Part shown: one piece after another, positions 40,901-43,986 of the stretch | Numbering within the stretch: the first letter of the stretch is position 1 | Layout of the letters: each line of letters begins with the position of its first letter | Position numbers and translations under genes: made by a program | Source: Sulfidibacter corallicola | GTDB taxonomy: Bacteria; Acidobacteriota; Holophagae; Acanthopleuribacterales; Acanthopleuribacteraceae | DNA: 64,000 nt | NCBI RefSeq assembly: GCF_017498545.1 | Contig: NZ_CP071793.1 | Span: 5,896,001 to 5,960,000 of the forward strand | Reading direction: 5' to 3' | The notes under the pieces: model-generated | Databases searched by the model: none | What the model was told of the DNA's origin: nothing | What the model saw: only the letters and a program-made list of their open reading frames with translations

Positions 40901-42978
40901 ACGACGACACCCATCTCGGGGCGGCGTTGCGGGACCAGCTCGAAGCCGGAAACGGCGTGGACCTGATCAAGCTGACCCCAACCCACGTGACCCTCCTGAG
41001 CCAGGAGGAGGTGGCTGCGAGTGAGACTCGGATCGCCGTGTTGGGCGGGGAAGCGCTGCAGGCCGAACAGGTTCGTGCACTGCGACGCCTCAATCCGGAC
41101 ATGCGTTTGGTCAACGAATACGGACCGACCGAAGTGACCGTAGGGTGCCTGACCCACGAGGTCCAATCGCCGGATGAAGCGATTTCGATTGGAACGCCCA
41201 TCGCCGGGATCACCGCCTATGTGTTGGATGCGCATGGGTTACCGGTTCCTCGCGGCGCCGTGGGCGAACTCTGCCTTGCAGGCGCCGGTTTGAGCCGCGG
41301 GTATCGGGGCATGGCGGGTCGAACCGCGACCTCGTTCGTGCCCGATCCCTACGCCGACCAACCAGGCTCGCGTTATTACCGCACCGGCGACCTGGTGCGC
41401 ATGACGCGGGCGGGTGAACTCCATTACCTGGGCCGTCAGGATGAACAGGTCAAGATCAATGGATTGCGCATCGAGCTGGGCGATGTGGCGCACGCGATGT
41501 CGGCCCACGAGGGTGTTGCCGCCGCCGTGGCCGGAACCGTGACCGCGCCCTCCGGTGAAGCGGCCTTGACCGTTTGGTGGGTTCCGGGCGATGCGGAACG
41601 AGCGCCGGTATCCAGCGATATTCGCGCCTTTTTGCAGGTTCGACTCCCGCGTGGCATGGTGCCGCGCTACCTGGTGATGGTGCCGCGGCTGCCGCACACC
41701 CGCAACGGCAAGGTCGACCGAGCCGCGCTGCCCGAGCCCGACTTTGCCAGTGGTGGGGTCGGGGCCGTGCGGGTCGAACCGCGCAATGTCACCGAGCACC
41801 GGCTGCGCGAGCTCTGGCAGTCGGTCCTTCCCGTGGCGGTGCCCGGCATCCACGACGATTTCTTCGAATTGGGCGGTCACTCGATGGCCGCGTTGATGCT
41901 GGTGTCCCGCATCGAACGGGCCTTCGATCAGTCGTTGCCGTTGGCGACATTCCTCGCCGAACCGACCATCGCCGGCAATGCCGCCGCCTTGAATGTGACC
42001 GATCGTCGACCGGTTCCGGTCCCGCTTTGTCGTTCGGGTCAGGAGCGAGCCTGGTTCGTGGCGCCCGGTGCCAATGGCGATGTCTTGTACCTGCGCGAGT
42101 TCGCGAACGCTTTCGGCGGTCTGGGTTCGGTGTATGGCCTGCAGTCTCCGGGTCTCCAGGGCGAGCGCGATCCGATCGACGACATGCAGTCGTTGGCCCG
42201 CGTCCATTGCGACGCCATTCGCTACCAACAGCCGCAAGGACCCTACTACCTGGCGGGTCACTCGTTCGGCGGAAAGCTGGTTTTCGAGGTGGCGCGGTTG
42301 TTGGAAGCCGATGGTGCCTCCGTCGCCCGCCTGTTGATGTTGGATCCCGCGCCGCCTGTCGATCTCAGCGATCGGCCCGAGTTCCGCAAATCCGATCGAG
42401 CCTGGTTGGAGGAGTTGTTGGACCTTGCCGAAGGGTTCGGCTCGGGTGCGGCGCAGACCGAAGGGCGTCGACGTCATCGAGCTGAGTCGCCACCGCTCGA
42501 GTCGAGCGACCACGAACTCGTTCTTGCGTTGGGCCGTGCCCTGGCCGAAGCCGGTTTGGTGCCCCAGGGCGCCGATGCCACCTTCGTTCGGCATCTCGTC
42601 GCGGTCTATCGCACCCAGCAGGGCATGAGCTATGCGCCGCAGGGTCGCCTGAAAGCGCCCCTGCTCGTCGTTCGATCGACCGACGATCGGGCCGAGGTTT
42701 GGAGCTGGCCCGAATTGGAGGGCATTCGTGACGATCCCTGCGCGGGGTGGGGTGATTTCGTATCCCGTGCTACCGGCCTCGAGGCGCCAGGAAATCATCT
42801 TTCCATGCTCCGGTCGGCCAACGCCCTGCGGGTCGCCGAGTTGGTGGCCGATTGGATGAGTTCGGATCCGTCGATCGTGGTTCGCGGCGGCCGTACGATC
42901 GCTTCGATCAAGCTCCTCGATCGCCTGCCCCTGACCGGCGGAGAGCGCATGGCTCAGGCGGGAAAAAACTACAAATAG
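19954..42978 (+). CDS. Giant hybrid FAAL-PKS-NRPS lipopeptide synthetase
   Basis: A single 7674-residue protein that should build a complete lipopeptide. Domain order: FAAL, ACP, KS, AT, ACP, class III aminotransferase, luciferase-like monooxygenase, then C-A-PCP, C-A(N-methyltransferase)-PCP, C-A-PCP, C-A-PCP and thioesterase. The FAAL activates a free fatty acid, the KS-AT-ACP extends it once with malonate, there is no KR/DH/ER, and the aminotransferase converts the beta-ketone to a beta-amine, as in mycosubtilin and iturin synthetases. Four amino acids are then added and the TE releases or cyclises the chain. Pocket residues suggest Thr, sarcosine, Phe, Asn. All carrier-protein serines are present. 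The start is TTG (19954, or 19972 with GGAG 7 bases upstream); no ATG lies near the N-terminus. No epimerase domain is present. Confidence 0.95.
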   Translation: MDWSIVLEDSKPWAHYGGRSLVHLCRHRAERESRDPAFLFLADGTEIRDTWSRDVLDRRARAIAARLQREDLADGTVLLLFPPGIAFMSAFLGCLYAGAVAVPAPPPDPVRLKRTLPRLRNILRDAGSKAILTQERFAGLLKDSGGELGGIEEVAILALEEIGDDLAPTWRAPHIDPDDLAYLQYSSGSTTAPKGIEITHGNIMHNAGLLQRACGYTRETVSCVWMPHFHDFGLVEGLIAPIVFGFPCYIMSPVSFIRRPMNWLSAISRYRVTHSHGPNFAFDLCLERFDPRKLTDVDLSCWKVACNAAEQVRVSTLTKFRETFAPFGFRADAFHPAYGMAETTLVITGVAPGQPVQVRHLETAALSEGSARFVAEPGPGVTSLVGCGGVSESGYRVQIVDAKHRIPLSELVLGEIWVRGDSVARGYWRAERATEAAFRARLADGTGPFLRTGDLGFIAEDQLYICGRLKELVVIRGQNYVPQDIEQVVEDVDPAIRTNGVAAFAFEEEDEEHLGVVCEIDRKSRKSVDVQALIRHIKSALWDHLELEPGALLLVNAGAIPRTSSGKIKRVSVRKRFQADDWSTLHQWRARSGSASPAKATQSRQDGGSEDRSPSRDLAADTELARRILSWLKLRLGDMLDVDPAQIKEDIPFSELGISSVKAVGLVAELEDWSGRAIPSTAVWRYPNAGSLAAFVAGQGSLPPNQSSSTADAGSLPGEGKTPIDAPHRKGREPSSKNGDDPIAIVGLACRFPGGAHDPEAYWDLLQSGRTTARTFPSDRLPPDFFFDQEAGNDQARNTRFGSFLETDIAAFDPAFFGISPREACLMDPQQRLLLEVCWEALEHAGIDPKSLKNTDGSVFLGQSGDDYAHLAHHFKQDADDHAPLGTARSIAAGRISYVFGLLGPSVQIDTSCSSSLVAVAQACTALRAGETGLALCGGVNLILDPRVSLGLNRMGALGSDGVCKVFDAAADGYGRGEGCAVAILKRLSDARADGDRVLACIRGWAVGHDGASNGLTAPNGLAQEALMTRTLAMSGLRSEQVQYVEAHGTGTVLGDPIEVQSLATCYGQGRDQPLLVGSAKASVGHLEAAAGLAGLFKLTLALQKGVIPGQASFKRLNPHLETSRTSIRVVERTMDWPAEPGTRFGAVSSFGINGTLAHLLVADSAANETDPVATDPVATDPVLTNPVDAKHPCELHLTAHSERALQAMAGSWLTTLRRTAPERVVDLCHAATRRTRFRWRLALTADSHADLVERLTAFCNGERRVGTSCGSVRAVSRLGFLFTGQGSQHARMAEDLYREAPRFRAAIDRCAEILAEGDAERFDLRSVLYGPRAEHLHQTGFAQCALFAVGYGLTEIWRERGIVPELLLGHSLGEYLAAHLAGIFSLEDALRLVRARGSLMQALPPGGAMVDVATEEDRVRPLIERESGRVAISALNAPGRLVISGEEASVERILSRLPGVVSHRLRVSHAFHSPLMEPMLADFERVLAGVTFSAAEIPIVSTVTGKLDDGAMSEPSYWLNQITSPVRFRDAIMAADEAGMTASVEIGPRPVLSRWVPACLGGDSRCVPSLQPPKSDRRQLLESLGALFVQGFPVRWESLYANRAYRHLDTPTYPFQRKHYWFDMGALTMNDTDLRPRIVGSSSHTTPNSRDQLAMKALTSMIADLLHMAPGEVDPDALFLELGADSIILFGARKKIEELFGVNVPIQDLFESFNTVRKLAVRLAEVAERMPASAGARVAPEPVPQPLASPHQPPAGYDVPPVPVPKAQPNALPAALGQAPAGYGQLVDRQLQTMERIFRDQLAYAGGGVVPGEPASVVQPQMSSPPVVERVEPAPVRPVPSAEPVADGGAVSESRPSKAGSPVLPPWSVRETRAADLAEEQTRHLADLTEEYTKRTRTSRKMSQDDRSVLADNRVSAGFRMTTKELQYPIFCDRAEGPTFVDLDGNRYLDITMGFGALLFGNHPDFVVQAMQDQLARGLSLGPHTRQAGEAARLVRELTGMERVAFCTTGTEAVMTVLRATRMLTGRRKTVVFQGSYHGHFDGVLTSGNALSGNLEAESGAPGVLPGSVADVISLPYDDPRSLEVIRAQAGDIACVLVEPVQSRRPDLQPGDFLRQLRELTRGEGIPLVFDEMITGFRIHPGGAQAHFGVRADAALYGKVIGGGMPIGVIAGSPAIMDCLDGGMWQFGDESYPAHETTFYAGTYNKHPLSVAAAVAVLSRLKNEGPELQERLNRRTERLVQTLNGFFESHRVPMRVDSFGSLFRFKPMRHMELFFFHLLREGVYVWEGRACFLSTEHTEVHIEQLVHAVQTAVESMRQGGFLPDALPVNLPARVESAAAGGAATDPWRAGRVALKKRVAETEPFVREPERAPAFSLFFFGHYEAGIGAGMYDLLFDCARFADDHDFRAIWVPERHFHAFGGLSPNPSVLAASLAGQTRRLQLCAGSVVLPLHHPVRVAEEWSMVDNLSKGRVGLACASGWNPNDFVLAPKQFEKNREVMYQNLAELTRLWRGNALALSSGEGKTVEVSLHPLPVRSELPLWLTIVSNPETYIRAGELGLRVLTNLMGQTPEELAVNIRLYRESLAANGFPEERAHVTLLLHTYVGDDLDRAREEARQPFFGYLESSLGLFRSILSKQGLPSDLDGLSDEDRRYLLQAAYERYVTQSALIGTPESCAPIVERLVRAGVDEFACLVDFGVDPDKVRSSLIPLDRLRSQCANWAQSHADSSRQMIRVLGATEVQAAPPSVEVETCFPLSLDQQQVWVLTQTHPEASFAYQDLTVLRLDGALDRKALAQAVKRITARHPSLRTALSEDGETQCVFAAHDFAFAPITLGEDDPDRALANWLAQESETPFDLARGPLWRLNLLVLAPERHVLALATHHLLIDGWSVALILEEIGACYSAITTGKGFQPSEAMSYEALLAKAREAVTDEHLAFWRDQLQPLPPQPEIPADFARPKVKSYRGKRLRVDLDVDQPLLRKVGAAAGCTRFMTLLAALDVLVFHLAGQTEFVIGVPSANREDPQSHHTVGYMANLLPVRRRLAADQPFVDHLRQTRSDLGVVFAHQDYPYGDMVKHLVQNRTTDRGPLVNVVFNVETAFSEPVFDGLDVTVLPSPVRFRPFDLSVNIVEFEGRLFAECDFNTDLFAEASIRRFTDYYRNLLQTVLTDPDRPIGRVSLFSEHEALEWRESVVSTLQTFEVAADIASRFERMAAARPEAVALRDGDRSLTYRELDQRANQMARLLRDEGVGPETPVALLLDRSLELVVAMLATLKAGGTYIPLDPRYPVERLEHMVSASGAVHLIGQPQSEENTPWFTGCRVSVADPRLDRHSAGPLERFLAVDQSAYMIFTSGSTGRPKGVVVTHRNVLRLFAATEALYGFDAEDVWTLFHSPAFDFSVWEIWGALLYGGCLVVVPYEVSRTPERFYRLLVDERVTVLNQTPSAFAQLIEVDERQDAVESTSLRWVIFGGEALQPGMLEPWFARHGDERPALVNMYGITETTVHVTEYRLTSADLMHGRSVIGRPIGDLGLLVLDANMEPVPVGVVGELYVAGAGLARGYRGQPGLSADRFLPNPFGPAGSRLYRSGDLARYRPDGSIEYLGRRDHQVKIRGFRIELGEIESVLIEHPRIRQAVVLAHRDNPNDHCRLVAFYRVEDDGDAIEVKSLREHVARRQPDYMVPAQFVAVSEFPLTLNGKLDRGCLVVPDQVIEGKSESPPETETERTLAAIWEQVLGVAPIGRDDRFFEVGGDSILALKMLAQARERDIELDFAQLFEYQRLDRLAEAADAVTEPRQACDADPFADLRVELNLDGVDGVVDVYPMAAMQEGMLFHAELESHHSLYHNVCLYRISVPFEERRFKAALVELFATHDVLRTHFSEPGVATPYQWVREEVEVPLQVFNWRGIDPDRREEVFETWFETEKFRHFDLQRAPLLRFHVLLDHQSGFVLGLTMHHAILDGWSLARMLTDLFLLYTDRRDRLPACPLRYRDFVALERSCVAAGDAASFWRERLGDTEPFALARLLPGNDAIEVEPFGTHEVYIPSEVGRALERLSRDRDVPLKSLALAAHCVALSVLTGSDRVMTGMIANGRPEEEGADRVLGLFVNTLPISCAVGGRTWIDLAENLWRDERDMMPHRRFPISEIFNMQGGELFDTYFNYLHFHVFHELTGVEIEELPGFQRTNFTLCTNFGRDAGDGHLRLVLEYDSGVVDPDRLQAFGDTCLRVMEAMAAEPDLGPDDVSLLSERTWARLQRWNRTEAVLAVHPVTVDFEAVAASFPDAVALVFGNRTLTYSGLNRRANRMAAALRERGVGPETLVGVCLPREPDLVVSLLAVLKAGGAYVPLDPDYPAARLNMMLDDAGVRLLLTHADLVADLEMGDADVLLLDRMHFDTYSESDPKPYPEPDHLAYTIYTSGSTGKPKGVQITHGALQNFLCAMRSEPGLHRDDSLLAVTTVCFDIAALELFLPLTVGARVVLVDRETAVDGRLLCEALERHEVTIMQATPATWRLLLDADWEPMIGFRVLCGGEGLPVDLARRLLALPIRLHHLYGPTETTIWSSTGRLMTDQLGERYAPVGQPIQNTRAYILDGHLNPVSIGAVGDLYLAGSGLARGYAGRPKRTAVAFLPEPFGQEAGSRMYATGDRARFLDDGSIEILGRGDSQVKIRGYRIELGDIEAALESHEQVKQCVVTAPAREDGFRDLHAFLIPADDADRAALNPEQVAQWERVWSETYGDGQAAEDADPTLNLVGWNSSYTGRPLPRRDMLEWVDATVARVADLRPGHILEVGCGLGLLLFRLAPRCQSYWATDLSQAAIDYVGRLARERGLNQVHLETAEACAFETEGKVFDLVLLNSVVQYFPSMSYLVDVLKRAAAAVRPGGVIMIGDVREKRLLEAFQASVLLERTEPGRSARELVEELDRRLMEEEELAIDHQFFKAVVEELPAIAAVELLPKPGTRHNEMNRFRYDVLLHVGNPKKAVSVDATLDWKREVKSLDGLRDLLSQRDAETLHITDVPNERVVSDVFAGRSMRQAGPGDSVADLRERLARCTLGGVDPSTLESSLSEVGRPYAIDWGADRFELLIAPAGALRPRFPMQSSEPKPWSHYGSYPLRAKLHRDLVPRLRAYLAQRLPEYMVPSGFVLLDRLPLTANGKVDRKALVHRAVEKRERQGHWVAPRGVVEEVLASVWQEILGLDRVGCHDSFFELGGHSLLATRLVARVRAAFSVEISVRDVFDRPTLAALARSVEQRRSTSPTVEETPRSSSDAPPRLHFAQRRMWLLEQLDGGSARYLMPAAVLLEGPLDVPALKSAFTLVMARHEPLRMTIATRDGAPVAILGESPDLTLEIEDIASDEVDRLVRNEAVRPFDLSREIPIRVRLARIEPQKHLLLVTLHHIAADAWSLGVLMSELSAAYRDLRQGKSPRLASLSHRYSDFAAWQAHQMQGPAWEQRLDFWRAHLADLPSVLDLPTDRPRPTVQTSHGALFTFELGAEMSRGLAGLAQRESVSLFMLMLSAFQVFLARLSGQDDVAVGTVDANRTRDHWEPLIGFFANTLVLRTRLAEVETFTDVLARVREDLLKVFQYRDMPFEKLVEELQPERNLAFSPLFQVGFTFQNTEHVELDLPGLTVHSVASTEVGAKYDLTLVMETPESGLLGTFEYNADLFEAETIARFVRGFKALLADILAQPRLSWRRLACMPSADRDQVLHAWQVEADEALRDRCFTDLFGDRVREHGSAPALMFEGGFWSYAELDRRSDLLAATFREKGVTSEDRVGVVADRVPLTLAAMLACFKLGAVYVPLDPGYPEPRLRFIVEDAHLTLWVGADSGTMPPLGDSLPRLIWSDDRWDVPVPGLSVRGPSPETGAYLIYTSGSTGRPKGVLVSHRGLPTLAHWQRRTLDVKPGDRVLQFASPSFDASIWETTMAFALGATLCLVGSEHLLPGPPLRQTCARWRITHLTLQPSALKAMPDADLPDLRTVVVAGEACTADVVAHAPKSARLFNAYGPTEDTVCSSAVSCESQEPVTIGTPIDGDRIYLLDEHMQPVPVGVRGELYLSGIGLARGYHRRPGHTARRFVPNPFSGIPGDRMYRTGDLGRYASDGRIVFLGRVDHQVKVRGFRVETAEVEAVLGRCPGVGEHLIVAQSDASGSSRLLAFVTGYEGRQPKEAELRRYLAEELPGYMVPSAIRICAAFPKTPNGKIDRDALLADFHRPAAEASPRRSETLNPLEIGLIAIWESLLDTAPIGTHDNFFAVGGHSLLAAKLMARIHEAFGIELPVKSLFEHPTIEELAVCVRQAATKSAEPTVAIPPRDARTPAPLTHNQERLWFLHRLGSGSAYDIPLALRIRGPLRIGLCREALARLVRRHETLRMRFPVFEDRACQEAMAPESVRLSVVDAFLDADREEEGQIQALLQEAFGEPIDLEGGPSFRAKLWILGDEDHLLCFSWSHLIADLRSVEVFFGEFSETYRRLSRDPDVTMQPSPRVQFADFAQWQRDRLAEQRRVPDLEYWLDRLADLPDGLALPYDRPPTAQVGFRGGIRRFELDGSLRAAVLRVAANRGASPFMVLVGLFAELLARYSGQTDILLGTPVNNRNRPELRDMIGYLVNTLVLRIDCSGDPSFHELLDRVAERVGEALAHAELPFGLLVEELASRRARGHEPLFQVMISYQDVSGADPIPAEHSDLQVTLIEPPVSTAKFHLTLVLTDHGDRIEAGMEYNADLFDAETVDALCDYLVTSTRLRLDAPQRRSSGLSSVHEPCRDSFCLIGPKPTDREDADVAIHQRIDAVARLHVGEPALVYRGESWSYQRLLERADDIALLLMARGFGCEDLVLLGLPRSPELLAAMLAVLKVGAAFVPVDLHAPARRLVGQTESVDLVLTSDDLVSRFEPNAPELLVLPETMAANPTVPQISLSVFPEQLAYVLFTSGSTGVPKGCQITHGNLDHYLDWALSRYVEPESCRRFSWFTPLTFDFTLTGVFCCLLRGGTLHIYDDDTHLGAALRDQLEAGNGVDLIKLTPTHVTLLSQEEVAASETRIAVLGGEALQAEQVRALRRLNPDMRLVNEYGPTEVTVGCLTHEVQSPDEAISIGTPIAGITAYVLDAHGLPVPRGAVGELCLAGAGLSRGYRGMAGRTATSFVPDPYADQPGSRYYRTGDLVRMTRAGELHYLGRQDEQVKINGLRIELGDVAHAMSAHEGVAAAVAGTVTAPSGEAALTVWWVPGDAERAPVSSDIRAFLQVRLPRGMVPRYLVMVPRLPHTRNGKVDRAALPEPDFASGGVGAVRVEPRNVTEHRLRELWQSVLPVAVPGIHDDFFELGGHSMAALMLVSRIERAFDQSLPLATFLAEPTIAGNAAALNVTDRRPVPVPLCRSGQERAWFVAPGANGDVLYLREFANAFGGLGSVYGLQSPGLQGERDPIDDMQSLARVHCDAIRYQQPQGPYYLAGHSFGGKLVFEVARLLEADGASVARLLMLDPAPPVDLSDRPEFRKSDRAWLEELLDLAEGFGSGAAQTEGRRRHRAESPPLESSDHELVLALGRALAEAGLVPQGADATFVRHLVAVYRTQQGMSYAPQGRLKAPLLVVRSTDDRAEVWSWPELEGIRDDPCAGWGDFVSRATGLEAPGNHLSMLRSANALRVAELVADWMSSDPSIVVRGGRTIASIKLLDRLPLTGGERMAQAGKNYK
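19990..22060 (+). other. Loading module: fatty acyl-AMP ligase and first ACP
   Basis: Residues about 13-585 are a FAAL: YSSGSTTAPKGIEITHGN, the WMPHFHDFGLVEG region and YGMAETT are typical of FAAL/FadD32-type enzymes rather than amino-acid A domains. The ACP (about 625-700) carries its phosphopantetheine serine at S660 in LGISSVKA; the usual Asp before the Ser is replaced by Ser. Confidence 0.9.
22171..25150 (+). other. PKS extension module: KS, AT and second ACP
   Basis: KS residues about 740-1165 with C913 (DTSCSSSL), H1048 (EAHGTGT) and H1086 (SVGHLEAAAG). AT about 1275-1580 with S1372 (GHSLGEY) and a HAFH motif at 1470-1473, which indicates malonyl-CoA. ACP about 1650-1730 with S1687 (LGADSI). 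No reductive domains, so the product is a beta-keto acyl chain. Confidence 0.92.
23461..23520 (+). repeat. Four tandem 15-base repeats in the KS-AT linker
   Basis: Units start at 23461, 23476, 23491 and 23506. The first two are identical (accgaccctgtcgcc) and the others differ at a few bases. They encode TDPVA-type pentapeptides between KS and AT, so copy number can change without a frameshift. Confidence 0.9.
25640..26940 (+). other. Class III PLP aminotransferase domain
   Basis: Residues about 1896-2330, related to glutamate-1-semialdehyde aminomutase and to the AMT domain of mycosubtilin synthetase. It has FDEMITGFR and the Schiff-base lysine K2160 in YGKVIGGGMPIG. Placed after the ACP, it should transaminate the beta-keto acyl chain to a beta-amino acyl chain. 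Confidence 0.9.
27067..28110 (+). other. Luciferase-like (LLM) flavin monooxygenase domain
   Basis: Residues about 2372-2719 match the LLM-type monooxygenases embedded in NRPS/PKS proteins: WVPERHFHAFGGLSPNPSV, LCAGSVVLPLHHPVRVAEEW and RVGLACASGWNPNDF. It may hydroxylate or otherwise oxidise the carrier-bound acyl chain. The same domain follows the aminotransferase in puwainaphycin-type synthetases, as I recall. Exact reaction unknown. Confidence 0.85.
28210..31310 (+). other. NRPS module 1: C-A-PCP, predicted threonine
   Basis: C1 (about 2755-3180) has HHLLIDG with H2882/H2883. A1 (about 3200-3700) gives pocket residues D-F-W-N-I-G-M-V-H by alignment to GrsA, the established Thr code. PCP serine is S3750 in VGGDSIL. 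The GGDS form often precedes epimerase or dual C/E domains. Confidence 0.85.
31395..35690 (+). other. NRPS module 2: C-A-nMT-PCP, predicted N-methylglycine
   Basis: C2 (about 3815-4235) opens with YPMAAMQEGMLFH and has HHAILDG (H3952). A2 (from about 4263) gives D-I-L-Q-L-G-L-I-W, the known glycine code. A SAM methyltransferase (about 4740-5050, LEVGCGLGLLLF) is inserted before the end of A2, giving sarcosine. PCP serine is S5206 (GGHSLLA). Confidence 0.85.
35750..38810 (+). other. NRPS module 3: C-A-PCP, predicted phenylalanine
   Basis: C3 (about 5265-5690) has HHIAADA at 5389-5395, where the usual final Gly is Ala. A3 (about 5718-6193) gives D-A-W-T-V-A-A-V-C, one conservative change from the GrsA Phe code. 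PCP serine is S6250. Confidence 0.82.
38880..41990 (+). other. NRPS module 4: C-A-PCP, predicted asparagine
   Basis: C4 (about 6305-6730) has a degenerate active site, SHLIADL at 6440-6446, in place of HHxxxDG: the catalytic second His and the Asp remain. A4 (about 6771-7260) gives D-F-T-K-V-G-E-V-G, which fits Asn (known form D-L-T-K-V/L-G-E-V-G). PCP serine is S7310. Confidence 0.8.
42010..42870 (+). other. Terminal type I thioesterase domain
   Basis: Residues about 7375-7630, alpha/beta hydrolase with nucleophile S7437 (GHSFGG) and catalytic H7615 (GNHLSML). It releases the product by hydrolysis or macrocyclisation; the beta-amine or Thr hydroxyl could be the nucleophile. About 30 residues of unusual tail follow. 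Confidence 0.9.
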
Positions 42979-43302
42979 AATAGATGGCACGATAAGCGCC
43001 CGCGTTGCCCCGAGTCACCGGGCAACGCGGGCGCCGTGCGTTTCGAACCCGTTTGCGAGCGGGGTCTGGGGCCAAACTCGATCCCGTTCGGGCCAGATGC
43101 CGAGTACCCGTGCGGGTTTTCCGGCCCGATGGGAGGAACCGCGTCCTTCGAGGTGGGGTTACATGCGGCTGTTTCCGGGACTTGGGTTAGAATACGGGGA
43201 TTCCCTGATTGAGAACCCAGGATGACGCGACGGCGGCGGATGGTGCGGCGAACGCCCAGTCCTGCGCGAGTTGCGGAAACGACGACGCGAACGAGGTAGG
43301 TT
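42979..43302. other. Gap between the synthetase and the ECF sigma gene
   Basis: 324 bases with a large hairpin at 42996 and a TAGAAT hexamer at 43188-43193 that could be the -10 element of the sigma operon; no convincing -35 was found. No gene seen. Confidence 0.4.
42996..43034 (+). terminator. Very strong hairpin after the synthetase
   Basis: GCGCCCGCGTTGCCC and GGGCAACGCGGGCGC form a perfect 15-base stem with a 9-base loop, 17 bases after the stop codon. No T-tract follows, so it may be a rho-independent-like terminator or a 3' stabilising structure for the 23-kb message. Confidence 0.55.
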
Positions 43303-43986
43303 TTGAAACTTTTACGGCTTTGGGCGGTCGTGGTGCTCAGTGACGATCTGAGACAAACGCAAGCCGGCACCGCCGGTCAGGAGGCCTCGTTTGAAGCTTT
43401 GCCGACCAACGACCTGCCCGATCACGAGGGTCTCATGAAGGCCCACTTCAACGGCGATCCCGCCGCATTCCCCCAATTGTTCGAGCACTATCGCCACGAT
43501 CTCTGGTGCTTCCTGCGCTATCGCATGAATTCTCGTCACGATGCGGAAGACCTTTTTCAGGACGTGTGCCTCAAGGTATTCAACAAGCTCGACACCCTCA
43601 AGGATCCCAATGCCTTCCGCAGTTGGCTCTTCGCCATCGCGGCCAATGCGGTTCGCTCTTTTTTTCGCGGTCGGAAGAAGGTCGTCAGTCTGGATCGCAA
43701 TTACGAGGACGAGGATCTGCCCCGGTTCGAATTGGCTGAGGAAGGGCCCGACGCCTTTCGCAGTCTTCACGTGAAGCGCGAGGTCCAGTTGTTGCGCGAG
43801 TGCCTGGTCCGTCTGTCGGAACGCGATCGAGAGATCCTGTTGCTGGATACGGTCGCCGAGATACCTCAGCGAGAGATTGCCGACATGTTCGACATGAACC
43901 TGAACACGGTGAAAACCATCATTCGGCGTGCGCGCATCAAATTGGCACGTGCCATGGCGGAGGCGGAACATGACGGACAAGCTTGA
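43303..43986 (+). CDS. ECF-type RNA polymerase sigma factor
   Basis: Sigma-70 family extracytoplasmic-function factor that redirects RNA polymerase to a specific set of promoters. Region 2 covers about residues 55-120 (YRMNSRHDAEDLFQDVCLKVFNKL, then FRSWLFAIAANAVRSFFR) and region 4 about 160-215 (LSERDREILLL, EIPQREIADMFDMNLNTVKTIIRRARIKL). The start is not certain: TTG at 43303 has GAGG 6 bases upstream, but a GTG about ten codons later is possible; the first 40 residues are not conserved. The next gene overlaps it by 17 bases and encodes a single-pass membrane protein, the usual position of an anti-sigma factor. It lies 324 bases after the lipopeptide synthetase; control of that gene is only a possibility. 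Confidence 0.88.
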   Translation: MKLLRLWAVVVLSDDLRQTQAGTAGQEASFEALPTNDLPDHEGLMKAHFNGDPAAFPQLFEHYRHDLWCFLRYRMNSRHDAEDLFQDVCLKVFNKLDTLKDPNAFRSWLFAIAANAVRSFFRGRKKVVSLDRNYEDEDLPRFELAEEGPDAFRSLHVKREVQLLRECLVRLSERDREILLLDTVAEIPQREIADMFDMNLNTVKTIIRRARIKLARAMAEAEHDGQA

